Part shown: positions 10,043 to 19,686 of the stretch, piece after piece
Position numbering within the stretch: the first letter of the stretch is position 1
How the letters are laid out: each line of letters opens with the position of its first letter
Assembly: GCA_022770345.1 (NCBI GenBank)
Contig: JALEII010000063.1
Location: forward strand, 1-37,360
Length of the DNA: 37,360 bases
Reading direction: 5' to 3'
Source of the DNA: Clostridiales bacterium
GTDB lineage: Bacteria > Bacillota > Clostridia > Oscillospirales > Oscillospiraceae
Translations under genes and position numbers: made by a program
The notes under the pieces: generated by a model
Told to the model about the DNA's origin: nothing
The model's database searches: none
The model's input: only the letters and a program-made list of their open reading frames with translations

Positions 10043-11005
10043 TTACAGCCCCTGCTGCTCCAGCCACTGGGCGCACAGCGTCCCCCACTGAGCAACATGC
10101 GGCAGGTCCATAGCAAGATCGTTGCAGCCGTCGGCCATAGCCAGCCCATGGACACCCTCCGGAAACAGATGCATCTCGAAGGGAATGCCCACGGCAGTCA
10201 GGGCCTGTCCCAGCACGAAGGAATTCCGGGGGTCATCGCTGTTGGTCTGCCAGATGAAGAACGGCGGCGTCTGCCGGGTAATATTGACCTCCGGAGCAAA
10301 ATAGATCTGCTCATCCTTACTTGCCACAAAAGGGCTGGTAGCGCGATCGCTGAAGGGGTCCACAAACAGGCCCGCAGGCAGACCGCAGGTAGCGAAGGCA
10401 GCATAGCCCAGCACCGCAGCGTCGGGGCGGCAGCTCATCCGCTCCACGGGGTCAGCTGCATTTGCGTCACCGAAGTCAAAATGGGTGGCGCAGTTGCTGC
10501 CCAGCATTCCACCGGCGGAAAATCCCATAACCGCAATGCGATCGGTGATACCCAGCTCGTTTTTTCGGAAACGCAGCAGCCGGACAGCCCGCTGCATATC
10601 GGCCAGCGCGTCATAGCGGCTGTATGGCTTCAAGCGATAGGTAAGGATAGCGGTATTGAAGCCGGCCTTGGAAAAAAACCGGGCAGCATGGAAGCCCTCG
10701 CAGCCGGTCCGGGTGGAGAAGCCGCCGCCGTGGGCCACGATCACAGTACCCCGCGGGCACTCCTGCCCGGGTGCAGGTACAAAAATGAGAGAAGGCTGAG
10801 GCTGCAGCGGATCCCGGTCGTCATAGCCGGGAGCGCCGCCTTCCCACAAAAGCATCTGGTCAAAACGTGAGAGGGCGTCGTTCCAGATCTTCAGATTCCC
10901 GGCAATATCCATCGTCCCGTCCGGGTTGCGGTGCTTGGAAACATGGCGGATAACGCTGCGCTCGGCGCAAACGGCATCCAGCGTAACGGCATTTTGTTCG
11001 TACAT
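10043..11005 (-). CDS. Alpha/beta hydrolase (acetyl-esterase/BD-FAE-like)
   Basis: VIVAHGGGFSTRTG and GFSAGG motifs; ATG at 11005 with RBS GGAGG. Confidence 0.8.
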   Translation of the reverse strand: MYEQNAVTLDAVCAERSVIRHVSKHRNPDGTMDIAGNLKIWNDALSRFDQMLLWEGGAPGYDDRDPLQPQPSLIFVPAPGQECPRGTVIVAHGGGFSTRTGCEGFHAARFFSKAGFNTAILTYRLKPYSRYDALADMQRAVRLLRFRKNELGITDRIAVMGFSAGGMLGSNCATHFDFGDANAADPVERMSCRPDAAVLGYAAFATCGLPAGLFVDPFSDRATSPFVASKDEQIYFAPEVNITRQTPPFFIWQTNSDDPRNSFVLGQALTAVGIPFEMHLFPEGVHGLAMADGCNDLAMDLPHVAQWGTLCAQWLEQQGL

Positions 11006-11024
11006 AAGAACCCTCCTTCGGTGG

Positions 11025-11888
11025 TTACAGGGGCGTGGGCGCAATCACGGCGCATTTCCCTGCGGGAATCGTCTCAACGGCAAACATAGAGGTCCGGATG
11101 GTCACATCCACGGCGCTGGGATTATTCACATAAGTCCCGTCGGCAGAATACTCCAGGCGGCGGTAGGCGTTTACATAATCGATGATTTCTCCGTTGGTTG
11201 CAAACCAGACCCGGTCGGCGTGCCCGGCCATAAAGTCCGCCAGCTTTTCAATCGTCTGCCAGTTGTCGTTGGCATCAAATTCGTAGGCATGGCCCCAGAC
11301 GTAGAAAAGTGACGGCAAGAACGGCGGCTGCTCCAGGAATTTCCCTGCCAGCGTCATCAGCTCCGGGTCATCATGGTGGCAGGTCGGGTTCCAAGTCAGG
11401 AAATCCTCCGGCAATCGAAAGGCATGGGTAGAAACCACAGTCCGGGCGCCCTGATACCCGGCCAGACGGAGCAGTTCTCTGGTATCGGCATTGTGAGTCC
11501 CGAAGGGATAGGCAAACATTTTCAGCGGTTTCCGGGTCAATTCTTCCAGACGCCGCTTGTCCTCCACGACTTCATACATGGCCAGCGGCGTCCCCACGCC
11601 GGAGAGGTCGGAGTGAAAAAGACCGTGCCCGGCAATTTCATGTCCGGCATAAACGGTTTTTGCCTCCTGCAGGCTCAGCTTGGAAAGGTCCAGGGGCGGC
11701 TTGCCCGGAAGGGAACCGCCATCCTTGTGGCCAAACAGGCCGGAACCGATATTGAAGGTGCATTTCAGTCCCCGTTTCCGGAAAATCTCTGCCAGACGCC
11801 GGTCCTGCACCACACCATCGTCATAGCTCAGAGTAAAGGCCTGGCTTTTCCCGCCGGGGAATACCAGGGAATCAAATCGCTTGCCCAT
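11025..11888 (-). CDS. Polysaccharide deacetylase (NodB/CE4-like)
   Basis: AFTLSYDDGVVQDRRLAEIFRKRGLKCTFNIG, GHEIAGHGLFHSDLS motifs; overlaps MATE stop by 1 nt. Confidence 0.8.
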   Translation of the reverse strand: MGKRFDSLVFPGGKSQAFTLSYDDGVVQDRRLAEIFRKRGLKCTFNIGSGLFGHKDGGSLPGKPPLDLSKLSLQEAKTVYAGHEIAGHGLFHSDLSGVGTPLAMYEVVEDKRRLEELTRKPLKMFAYPFGTHNADTRELLRLAGYQGARTVVSTHAFRLPEDFLTWNPTCHHDDPELMTLAGKFLEQPPFLPSLFYVWGHAYEFDANDNWQTIEKLADFMAGHADRVWFATNGEIIDYVNAYRRLEYSADGTYVNNPSAVDVTIRTSMFAVETIPAGKCAVIAPTPL

Positions 11889-13297
11889 TAGCGTATTTCC
11901 TCCTCATCTTCTTCAATTTCGCCAAAATCAGCCGTTCCCTGCACATGCTTGATCCACTTCCCGCTGCGTAGCCGCAGGAAACACCAGAATGCCTTGAGAA
12001 TCTGGTCGGAATACAGAAAGAGATAGGTAAAAAACGGCGGCAGCTTCAGGGTTAGCCCCGCCAATGCGCCCAGCGGCACGGCCACCAGCCACATGGTGCT
12101 CATATCCGCCACCAGGAGAAAACGGGTATCTCCGCCGCCCCGCAGGACACCCTTGCTGAGAATGGAGTTCACCGTGCGGAATACAACCACGATGCACAGG
12201 GCATCCATCAGTTCCATAGCGATCTCCCGTGTCTCCGGGGTGATCTTGTAGAGGGAGATCACCGTACCGGAAATCAACCGGATGACGACCGATGCCAATG
12301 CGCCGAACACCAGGCCGATGAGCAGGTAGGTATTTCCCTGCCGTCTGGCCGCCTGCACCTCCCCCTTGCCCAATACCTGACCGGTCTGGAAGCAGCCCGA
12401 GAAGGCAAGGCCCATAATGACGATGGTACTGACCCGTTGAATGACCATGGTAATGGAGTTGGCGGTCACGAAGCCGGACCCAATCCGGCCCATGATGATC
12501 GCCAGTACATTGTCACCCAGGCCAAGCAGGCAGTCGCTGAGCAGCACCGGGATACTGGTATGCAGGAATTCCCCCACCAGATCCCGGAAGGGCGTGAACA
12601 GATCACGGATGCGAAAGCGAAGCTGCTTGTTTGAAAGAAAGCTGCCGACGATCACGGAGGACTCCACGATCCGGGCCACAACGGTCCCCAGTGCCGCACC
12701 GGCAACACCCATGGCCGGGCAGCCCAGTTTCCCGAAAATAAAGACGTAATTCGCCCCGATATTGATGCCGAAAGCACAGGCCGATGCAATGAGCGGAACA
12801 TGGGAGTGCCCGATACTGCGCAGCGTGTTCGTCAGCGTGAAGGACAAAGCCATCAGCACAAAGGTCGCCGTAGACCAGCGCAGATAACGAACTCCCTCCG
12901 CAATCAGTTCCCGTTCCTCCTGCCGGAAATAGAGGCGCATGATCTGTTCCGGCAGGAAAATGTCTGCCAGCGTAAAGGCCGCACTGAGTCCCAGGCTAAA
13001 CCAGATGGCAATGGAGACCACTTTTTTCAAAGCAGGGATATTCTGGGCTCCCCAGTACCGGGACGTAAGAACGGATGCCCCCATACTGATGCCCATAATG
13101 GCAAAAACATATAGATTGATAAACTGATTGGCCTGGGTGGAAGCGCTGAGCGCTGATTCCGTCAGCTGGCCCAGCATGATATTGTCCACTAGGTTGACAC
13201 CCGTCGTAATAACGCTCTGCAAGATCACCGGGATCGCAATGGTCAGAAGCGATCGGTAAAATCGAGGGTCTTTTTCAATGATTTGTCTGCGTTCCAT
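11888..13297 (-). CDS. MATE-family efflux transporter
   Basis: 469 aa multi-TM protein with MATE signature pattern (VDNIMLGQL, ALSASTQANQ, GGGDTRF); start MERRQ at 13297 after GGGAGG. Confidence 0.9.
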   Translation of the reverse strand: MERRQIIEKDPRFYRSLLTIAIPVILQSVITTGVNLVDNIMLGQLTESALSASTQANQFINLYVFAIMGISMGASVLTSRYWGAQNIPALKKVVSIAIWFSLGLSAAFTLADIFLPEQIMRLYFRQEERELIAEGVRYLRWSTATFVLMALSFTLTNTLRSIGHSHVPLIASACAFGINIGANYVFIFGKLGCPAMGVAGAALGTVVARIVESSVIVGSFLSNKQLRFRIRDLFTPFRDLVGEFLHTSIPVLLSDCLLGLGDNVLAIIMGRIGSGFVTANSITMVIQRVSTIVIMGLAFSGCFQTGQVLGKGEVQAARRQGNTYLLIGLVFGALASVVIRLISGTVISLYKITPETREIAMELMDALCIVVVFRTVNSILSKGVLRGGGDTRFLLVADMSTMWLVAVPLGALAGLTLKLPPFFTYLFLYSDQILKAFWCFLRLRSGKWIKHVQGTADFGEIEEDEEEIR

Positions 13298-13457
13298 GCG
13301 TTTTCCTCCCAACTCGTTTCTCTGTCAGTTTATCACGCCGGAATCGCAGAGGCTATTCAAAAAGTACTCTCCGATTGCAAAAACAGCGATTCTTCCGGAT
13401 AGAGCAATGTGCCCGTTCTCCGAAAAAAAGAACGGGCGCACGGAAGTACAGCAGGAT

Positions 13458-14594
13458 TCAACGAAAAAGGGCAGCACCGTCGCCGTCAAACAGGCAGACC
13501 CGAGCCGGGTCAAATGTCACCGGAAGCATGTCCCCCCGCAAAAGGGTCTTTTCCGGCTCGGTCGGGATGACCGCCAGAAATGTGCGGCCCTCCGCCGATA
13601 GATGCAGAACCCGTTCAGAGCCAAGCTCTTCCACGGTCTCTATCCGGACCGGAGTGCCGTCGGCCGCCGGTTGGATATGCACCGGCCGGATGCCCACAGT
13701 CACCGGTCTGTTCACGCCCTCCGGCAACGGCACACGGACACCGAGCAGCGTCACGAAGCCGTCCTCCGAGGGCAGGTCCGGGAAAAGATTCATGGGGGGT
13801 GTTCCCAAGGCAAGCGCTGCATCAACGCAGTTCGGCCCGGTATAGATTTGGGCCGGAGTACCGTCCTGAAGCACGCAGCCGTCCTTCATGACCAGGATAC
13901 GTTCTCCCAGGGCCAGTGCTTCGGTCTGATCGTGGGTCACATAGACAAAGGTAGTACCCAATTCCGTGTGGATCCTCTTGACCATGCGGCGCAGGGCTGC
14001 CCGCATGGGGGCATCCAGATTGCTGAAGGGTTCGTCCATCAGAAACAGTCTGGGCTTGCGCACCAGGGCCCGGGCAATGGCCACCCGTTGGACCTGACCG
14101 CCGGAAAGCTGGAAGGGCAGCCGGTTCAGGCAGTCGCTCAGGTCCAGCAGTGCCGCCATGCGCTCTACCGTCTCGGTCAGCTCCTGCCGTGGGATATGCA
14201 GATTCCGCAAAGGAAAGGCAATGTTGTCAAAAACCGTAAAATGCGGGTAAAGGCTGTAATTCTGAAAAACCATAGCCACATCCCGGTCCTCCGGCGGCAC
14301 TCCGGCCATGTCCTTTCCGTCAAAGAGAACACTGCCCACCGTCGGCGTCTCCAGCCCGCTCAGCAGCCGCAACAGCGTGGTCTTGCCGCAGCCGGAGGGC
14401 CCCAGCAAAACCAGAAATTCCCCGTCCCTGATCGTAAGGTCGATGTGCTGAAGCACGATCACGCCCTCGTTGGACACATGGGGCATGGCCTTCTGCCGGG
14501 CCAGCTGTTCTATGCGCTGTCTGCGGCCCAGCAGCCCCCCAGTCTCCACAAACGGATATATTTTTGCAACATCCCGAAGTTCAATGCTGCCCAT
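13458..14594 (-). CDS. Carbohydrate ABC transporter ATP-binding protein (MsmK/MalK/UgpC family)
   Basis: GPSGCGKTTLL Walker A, LSGGQVQRVAIARAL signature, LFLMDEPFSNLD Walker B, C-terminal regulatory TOBE region. Confidence 0.92.
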   Translation of the reverse strand: MGSIELRDVAKIYPFVETGGLLGRRQRIEQLARQKAMPHVSNEGVIVLQHIDLTIRDGEFLVLLGPSGCGKTTLLRLLSGLETPTVGSVLFDGKDMAGVPPEDRDVAMVFQNYSLYPHFTVFDNIAFPLRNLHIPRQELTETVERMAALLDLSDCLNRLPFQLSGGQVQRVAIARALVRKPRLFLMDEPFSNLDAPMRAALRRMVKRIHTELGTTFVYVTHDQTEALALGERILVMKDGCVLQDGTPAQIYTGPNCVDAALALGTPPMNLFPDLPSEDGFVTLLGVRVPLPEGVNRPVTVGIRPVHIQPAADGTPVRIETVEELGSERVLHLSAEGRTFLAVIPTEPEKTLLRGDMLPVTFDPARVCLFDGDGAALFR

Positions 14595-15303
14595 GTACTT
14601 CCTCCTCCGCTTTTCCGCTGAGGACCCGGTCCCATTCCAATGCTCCCAAGGCGCTTTCCTCCTGCTCCGGCTGTCGGGGCTGCGGCTCGACAGCTTCCTC
14701 CAGACCGTTTTCCCGGATATAGCGGGTCATGTCCCGCCCTATGGGTCCCCGGAACAGGTCCGCATACACGGCAGGCAGCACCAGAAGCAGCAGCGGGAAA
14801 AAGTCCACGGCCAGGAACATCAGTCCCAAAAGAACCGAAAAAAATACAGTCCGCAGGAGCTTTCTTCCGGAAAAGTACAGTGCCAGGCGCAAAATCGTCA
14901 CGGCTCCACCCTCAAACCGGGAAAGCACCGGCGGCAGGCAGATCACCGTCACAACAAACAGCGCCCCCAGCAAAACCCCCAGCGCCATATAGCAGGCGCC
15001 GAAAATGCCGGTAGACCAGATCTGCAGACCGGTACGGACGCCCAGATACAGCAGCACCCCCAGCACCTCGCAGCCGATACTCAGTGGAATGCCCGGTTTC
15101 ATGGCGCTCCGGTAGGCCTCCCAAAAGGTCCGGACTACGGGCTGTCCGGTAAACACAGCCCGGTCCACGGTGGTGTGCAGCGCAGCGCAGGCCGGCAAGA
15201 GGGTAACGATGGGGACGCAGCCCAAAAGCCAGCAAAAGCTGGCAATCAGCATATTGGCGATTTTTACGAGAAATGCGATCACGGGATTCTGATATTGAAA
15301 CAT
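14581..15303 (-). CDS. YesL-like DUF624 membrane protein
   Basis: MFQYQNPVIAFLVKIANMLIASFCWLLGCVPIVTLLPACAAL, typical DUF624 N-terminus and position in Yes/Lpl operons. Confidence 0.8.
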   Translation of the reverse strand: MFQYQNPVIAFLVKIANMLIASFCWLLGCVPIVTLLPACAALHTTVDRAVFTGQPVVRTFWEAYRSAMKPGIPLSIGCEVLGVLLYLGVRTGLQIWSTGIFGACYMALGVLLGALFVVTVICLPPVLSRFEGGAVTILRLALYFSGRKLLRTVFFSVLLGLMFLAVDFFPLLLLVLPAVYADLFRGPIGRDMTRYIRENGLEEAVEPQPRQPEQEESALGALEWDRVLSGKAEEEVHGQH

Positions 15304-15381
15304 GGAAATTCCTCTTTACAAAAAACGGGATAGGGCAAGACCGGGTTGGGGTCTTGCCCTGTGGGTTTTCAAATAAGCGGC

Positions 15382-16290
15382 TCAGCCCTTTACACCGCCC
15401 ACGACCATGCCCTTGATCAGCTCTCCCTGAATGGCGGGGTAGACCAGCAGGATGGGCAGCAAGGCGATCAGCGCAATGGCCATACGGGCACTCTCCGTGG
15501 GAAGGGACTGCATCGCCAGCATGGCGGATTCATTGGTCAGGTCCGAGGTCTTCAGGAACTGGATGCTGTCCATGAGTTTTTTCAGGTAGACCTGGATGGT
15601 GTACAGCTTGGAATCGGTGATGTAGTACAGGCCGTTGGTCCAGTTGTTCCAATAACCCAGCGCCGCAAAAAGACCGATGGTCGTCATAACCGGCTTGGAC
15701 AGGGGCAGCATGATGCCGGTATAGATACGGGCATCGTTGGCGCCGTCGATCCGGGCCGCCTCAATAATGGCATAGGGAATGTTGGCATTGTAATAGTTCC
15801 GGACCATCAGCACATTCATGGCACCCATCAGAGAGCCGGGGAGGAGGTAGGCCCATACCGTATTTTTGATGTGGAACAGCTGAGTCCAGACAATGTAACT
15901 TGCAGTCATGCCGCCGTTAAAGAGGCAGGTAAAGAACAGGATAAAGGCAAACAGGTTGCGGTGCTTAAAGTCCTTCCGGCTCAGAGGGTACGCAAACAGA
16001 GAGGTCAGCAGCAGATTGGCCGCCGTACCTACCACCGTGACCAGGATCGTCAGGCCATAGGCCCGGAGAATGGTCGCCCGTTTCAGCCACAGGAACTTAT
16101 AGGCGGACAGAGAAAACTCCATGGGGATGAACTTATAGCCCTTGACCAGAGCCGCCTCCGAGGAGAAAGATACGGAAATCATCAAAATAAACGGAACCAC
16201 ACAGAACAGTGCCAGCAGGGTCATAATGACCAGAGCGAAATTATGAAACGCCCGCTCGTCCCGAATGGACGGTGCTTTTGTTTTTGCCAT
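15382..16290 (-). CDS. Carbohydrate ABC transporter permease (LplC/YtcP-like)
   Basis: EAARIDGANDARIYTGIMLPLSKPVMTTIGLF, binding-protein-dependent permease EAA motif. Confidence 0.9.
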   Translation of the reverse strand: MAKTKAPSIRDERAFHNFALVIMTLLALFCVVPFILMISVSFSSEAALVKGYKFIPMEFSLSAYKFLWLKRATILRAYGLTILVTVVGTAANLLLTSLFAYPLSRKDFKHRNLFAFILFFTCLFNGGMTASYIVWTQLFHIKNTVWAYLLPGSLMGAMNVLMVRNYYNANIPYAIIEAARIDGANDARIYTGIMLPLSKPVMTTIGLFAALGYWNNWTNGLYYITDSKLYTIQVYLKKLMDSIQFLKTSDLTNESAMLAMQSLPTESARMAIALIALLPILLVYPAIQGELIKGMVVGGVKG

Positions 16291-16302
16291 GGAACTACCT
16301 CC

Positions 16303-17271
16303 TCAGAACAGTGCGTTGTCCGGCTCGACCACACGAACCAACAGATTGGAAAGCATCACCAGCACGAAGCCGATTATGGCCTGGAACACGCTGGCGGCAG
16401 AGGACATACTGATGTTGTTCAGCTGCAGCAGTGCCCGGTAGACGAAGGTGTCGATGGTCTGTGTGGTGCTGGTCAGCAGGCCGCTGCCCAGGGGGACCTG
16501 GTAGAAAAGGCCAAAGTCCGAATTGAAGATACGGCCGATAGACATGAGCAGCATCAGAATGATCATGGGCCGCAGCATGGGCAGGGTAATATGCCGGATC
16601 TGATTCCATTTACTTGCACCGTCCAGCCGGGCAGATTCGTAAAGGCTCTTGTCAATACCGCCGATGCTGGCCATGTAAATAATGGAGCTCTGGCCGGCAT
16701 TCTGCCAGAAGTGCACGATGGTCAGAATAATGGGCCAGTATTTCGCCGTGGCATACCAGTTCACGGGGTTATCCTTGAACACCGTAGTATTCAGGTAGCC
16801 ATAGGAAACGCTTAGAAAGGCATACACGATGAAGGACAGCAACACAGCCGACACCATGGAAGGGAAGCAGATGATCGGCTGGATGACCTTGGCGGCCCGG
16901 CGGCTGGATATTTCCGCCATACAGATGGCGATAAATACCGCTATGATGAGGTCCAGAACGATCCACACGGCGTTATAGGCCAGGGTATTGCGGATCATGA
17001 TAAAGGCGTCCTTGGTCACGAACAAAAACTTGAAGTTTTCCAGGCCACACCAGGGGCTTTGCAGAATGCCCAGAGAGAAATTGATCTTCTTGAACGCAAT
17101 CAGGATGCCAAACATGGGGATATAGTTATTTGCGATCAGATAGATAAGACCGGGCAGCATCATGAGATACAGCGGCAGACAGCGTTTTCTATCCTCCCGC
17201 TTCTTTTGCTTTTTCCGCTGGACCAGCAGATCATCGTATTCCGAGACCGCAGGCGTGACCATTTTTGACAT
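16303..17271 (-). CDS. ABC transporter permease (LplB-like)
   Basis: LYLMMLPGLIYLIANNYIPMFGILIAFKKINF; YESARLDGASKWNQIRHITLPMLRP EAA motif. Confidence 0.9.
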   Translation of the reverse strand: MSKMVTPAVSEYDDLLVQRKKQKKREDRKRCLPLYLMMLPGLIYLIANNYIPMFGILIAFKKINFSLGILQSPWCGLENFKFLFVTKDAFIMIRNTLAYNAVWIVLDLIIAVFIAICMAEISSRRAAKVIQPIICFPSMVSAVLLSFIVYAFLSVSYGYLNTTVFKDNPVNWYATAKYWPIILTIVHFWQNAGQSSIIYMASIGGIDKSLYESARLDGASKWNQIRHITLPMLRPMIILMLLMSIGRIFNSDFGLFYQVPLGSGLLTSTTQTIDTFVYRALLQLNNISMSSAASVFQAIIGFVLVMLSNLLVRVVEPDNALF

Positions 17272-17416
17272 AAACCTTCACTCCTCTTTCACAGGACGGC
17301 TCCGCGGACGCAAGAGGCCCTGTATCTATGCCTTATCTTAACGCAGGATCGCTCCGGTGACATTTGAAAAAGTGCATTGGGATTTTCAAATTGTCTGTTG
17401 TTTCCCGAACGCACCT

Positions 17417-18091
17417 TTACGGATCCGTTTGTACCAATATCTCCTTCAGCATCTGCAGGGCCGCTTCCATATTTTCTCCGTTTACCGCAATCCCTACCAC
17501 AATGTCCCGGCTGTAAAGCCCGGACCTGTGCAATGGGGAACCTCCGTGCAGCCGCACACCGGCCACCTGTCTATCTCCGCCCTCCGGCGTGGCATAGACC
17601 AGGTCCTCAGAAAAGGCCTCCAGAAGCGCCGGGTCCAGCAGCTTGGAAAGGTCCGCAAAGGCATTCTGTACCGCATAGCGGTCAAAAATTTCTTCGTCCG
17701 CAGCAAAAAAATCCAGCCCGCTGACCCCGAACAGAGCCGCCAGCACCTGCACCGTCTGTGCGTCCTCGCTTTCCTGATTTTCCCGGCCAAGAGACAGGCT
17801 CACATCGGCATCCACCCGCTTTCCCTTCAGGTCCATGCCGGAATCGGTCAGCAAGTCCTCCATGCAGGTCTGTGCCGCCTGGGTATCCGGATCTGCATTG
17901 ACCAGTACCGCATAAAGGGCAACGGAGCGGCTGTTCAACCCCTCCAGCAGGGCAATACTCCCCAACAGGACTGCACACACCAATGCAAGGATGGGAATTT
18001 TGTAATAATCCCACAGAAAGGTCCGCTTTTCCGAAGGGGAAAGAGCAGCATACCGCTGCCGGTCCCGCCGAATTCTCTCGGATAACTTCAT
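17417..18091 (-). CDS. Hypothetical membrane-anchored protein in ABC operon
   Basis: 224 aa, one N-terminal TM (IPILALVCAVLLGSIALLEGL), ATGA overlap with the upstream response regulator gene. Confidence 0.75.
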   Translation of the reverse strand: MKLSERIRRDRQRYAALSPSEKRTFLWDYYKIPILALVCAVLLGSIALLEGLNSRSVALYAVLVNADPDTQAAQTCMEDLLTDSGMDLKGKRVDADVSLSLGRENQESEDAQTVQVLAALFGVSGLDFFAADEEIFDRYAVQNAFADLSKLLDPALLEAFSEDLVYATPEGGDRQVAGVRLHGGSPLHRSGLYSRDIVVGIAVNGENMEAALQMLKEILVQTDP

Positions 18092-19686
18092 AGGCTTTCC
18101 TCCTTCCCCGGCTGGGCGGAGTTGCGCCAGTCAATGGGACTCATTCCGGCATATTTCCGGAAAACCGTGGAAAAATAAGAGATATTGTCGTAGCCAACCA
18201 TACCGGCCACGTCGCTGACCGAGTGATTGGTCGTCAGAAGCAGCCGTTTTGCTTCTTCAATGCGGATGGTATTGATGTACTCCCGAAGATTCATGCCTTT
18301 CTTGCTGTGGAACTGCTTGGAAAGGTAGTTCGGAGTGATACAGGCCACAGCCGCCACATCCTCCCGGGTGATATTGTCCATAAAATGGGCGCGGATATAA
18401 CGCTCTGCACGGGCCATAATGTCTTCATCACCGGAGGACATCAGATATTGGAGCGTCCGCTGAAAAAGCGCCGATGCAAAGCGGACCATGTGCTCCGCCG
18501 AGTAGGTACATTGTGCAGCAAGCACGGCAATGCTGCTGTCCTCAAAAAGCACCTTTCCCGTGACCCCGTTATCCCGCAGACAGGCGAGAAACACGTTGAT
18601 GACCTCCCGGCGCAGGCTGTCCAGAACCTCCCGGGTGTATTCCCCGGAGGAGGCGATGCGCCGGGTAACGGTACCCATATAGCTTGTGAAGCCTTCGCTG
18701 TCCTGCTGTTTCAGGTATTGAAGAACGGTAACGCTGTCCAGAAAATCCTTCCGCTCCCGCCGTTGGGCTTCCATTTCCGGAAGGGTACAGCAGCGGCCCG
18801 TATAGATCCGCAGTTCGTCCATGCAGCAGAGCATACGCGTCTTGATCTCCGCAGACTGATACAGCGGAAAAGGGCCGCCGACAAGGACGGACGGTTTGGT
18901 CCCGGTCTGTGTCCCGCAGATCTGTGCCAGCTGCTCACAGCGCTGCATCAGTGTTTCCCGGCTGCACTGCTCTTCGGGAATAAAGCAGGCACAGAGGATG
19001 AAGCGTTTCTCCCAGTTCGTCAGCGTGTAGGCAGAACCGATATAGCCAAGCAGCGTCTCATCATGGAGCCTTCCGATGGTGTACATCAGCAGCTCCCGGT
19101 CCCAGCCCAGCTTCAGGGCATCCGTAGAATCCGTGCAGGACATAGCCATCATCCAGCGGCTTTCCGCAGAAAATCCAATGCCGCTGCGCCGGAGCGCGGA
19201 GTCAACGGATGCGGCAGTGTTGCCGTAAATGCCGTCGCTGATCTGCCGCAGGGTGCTGTTGACCAGGCTGTCCCGGCGAAGCTGCGGCTCCGGTGTCCGG
19301 GCAGGCTGTGCCTTCTTCCGGTGGGCAGCAATCATTTCCCGGACCGTCTGCTCCACCTCTCCCAATTCAAAGGGCTTGGTCAGATAGGCCGAAACGCCGT
19401 AGCGGATGGCCTCCTTGGCGCAGGCAAAATCGTCGTAACAGGTCAGGAAGCAGAACTCACTGTCCAGTCCCTGCTGCCGGATGTATTTCAGTACATCCAG
19501 TCCATTCTTGCGGGGCATTCCGATGTCGCAGATAATCAGTTCCGGTTTTTCCGTAACGGCAATCTGAATGGCCGCTTCGCCGTTGTAGGCCTGCAATATC
19601 CGACTGATGCCCAGAGAGGGCCACGGTATCTGGTGCTCCAGGACGCCCACCGTGGAAATATCATCATCACAAATCAGAAGTTTCAT
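18088..19686 (-). CDS. YesN-type response regulator with AraC-family DNA-binding domain
   Basis: MKLLICDDDIS...ELIICDIGMPRKNGLDVL receiver; C-terminal AraC HTH (ITPNYLSKQFHSKKGMNLREYINTIRIEEAKRLLLTTNHSVSDVAGMVGYDNISYFSTVFRKYAG). Confidence 0.92.
   Translation of the reverse strand: MKLLICDDDISTVGVLEHQIPWPSLGISRILQAYNGEAAIQIAVTEKPELIICDIGMPRKNGLDVLKYIRQQGLDSEFCFLTCYDDFACAKEAIRYGVSAYLTKPFELGEVEQTVREMIAAHRKKAQPARTPEPQLRRDSLVNSTLRQISDGIYGNTAASVDSALRRSGIGFSAESRWMMAMSCTDSTDALKLGWDRELLMYTIGRLHDETLLGYIGSAYTLTNWEKRFILCACFIPEEQCSRETLMQRCEQLAQICGTQTGTKPSVLVGGPFPLYQSAEIKTRMLCCMDELRIYTGRCCTLPEMEAQRRERKDFLDSVTVLQYLKQQDSEGFTSYMGTVTRRIASSGEYTREVLDSLRREVINVFLACLRDNGVTGKVLFEDSSIAVLAAQCTYSAEHMVRFASALFQRTLQYLMSSGDEDIMARAERYIRAHFMDNITREDVAAVACITPNYLSKQFHSKKGMNLREYINTIRIEEAKRLLLTTNHSVSDVAGMVGYDNISYFSTVFRKYAGMSPIDWRNSAQPGKEESL

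Noticed and set aside
13411-13437. Hairpin gcccgttct/agaacgggc as a terminator between ATPase and MATE genes
   Set aside because: A run lies in the loop, not after the stem, so it is not a standard intrinsic terminator; it could still divide the operon, but evidence is weak.
15346-16815. 489 aa plus-strand ORF opposite the ABC permeases
   Set aside because: Q/H/G-rich antisense translation spanning two real genes; no coding signature.
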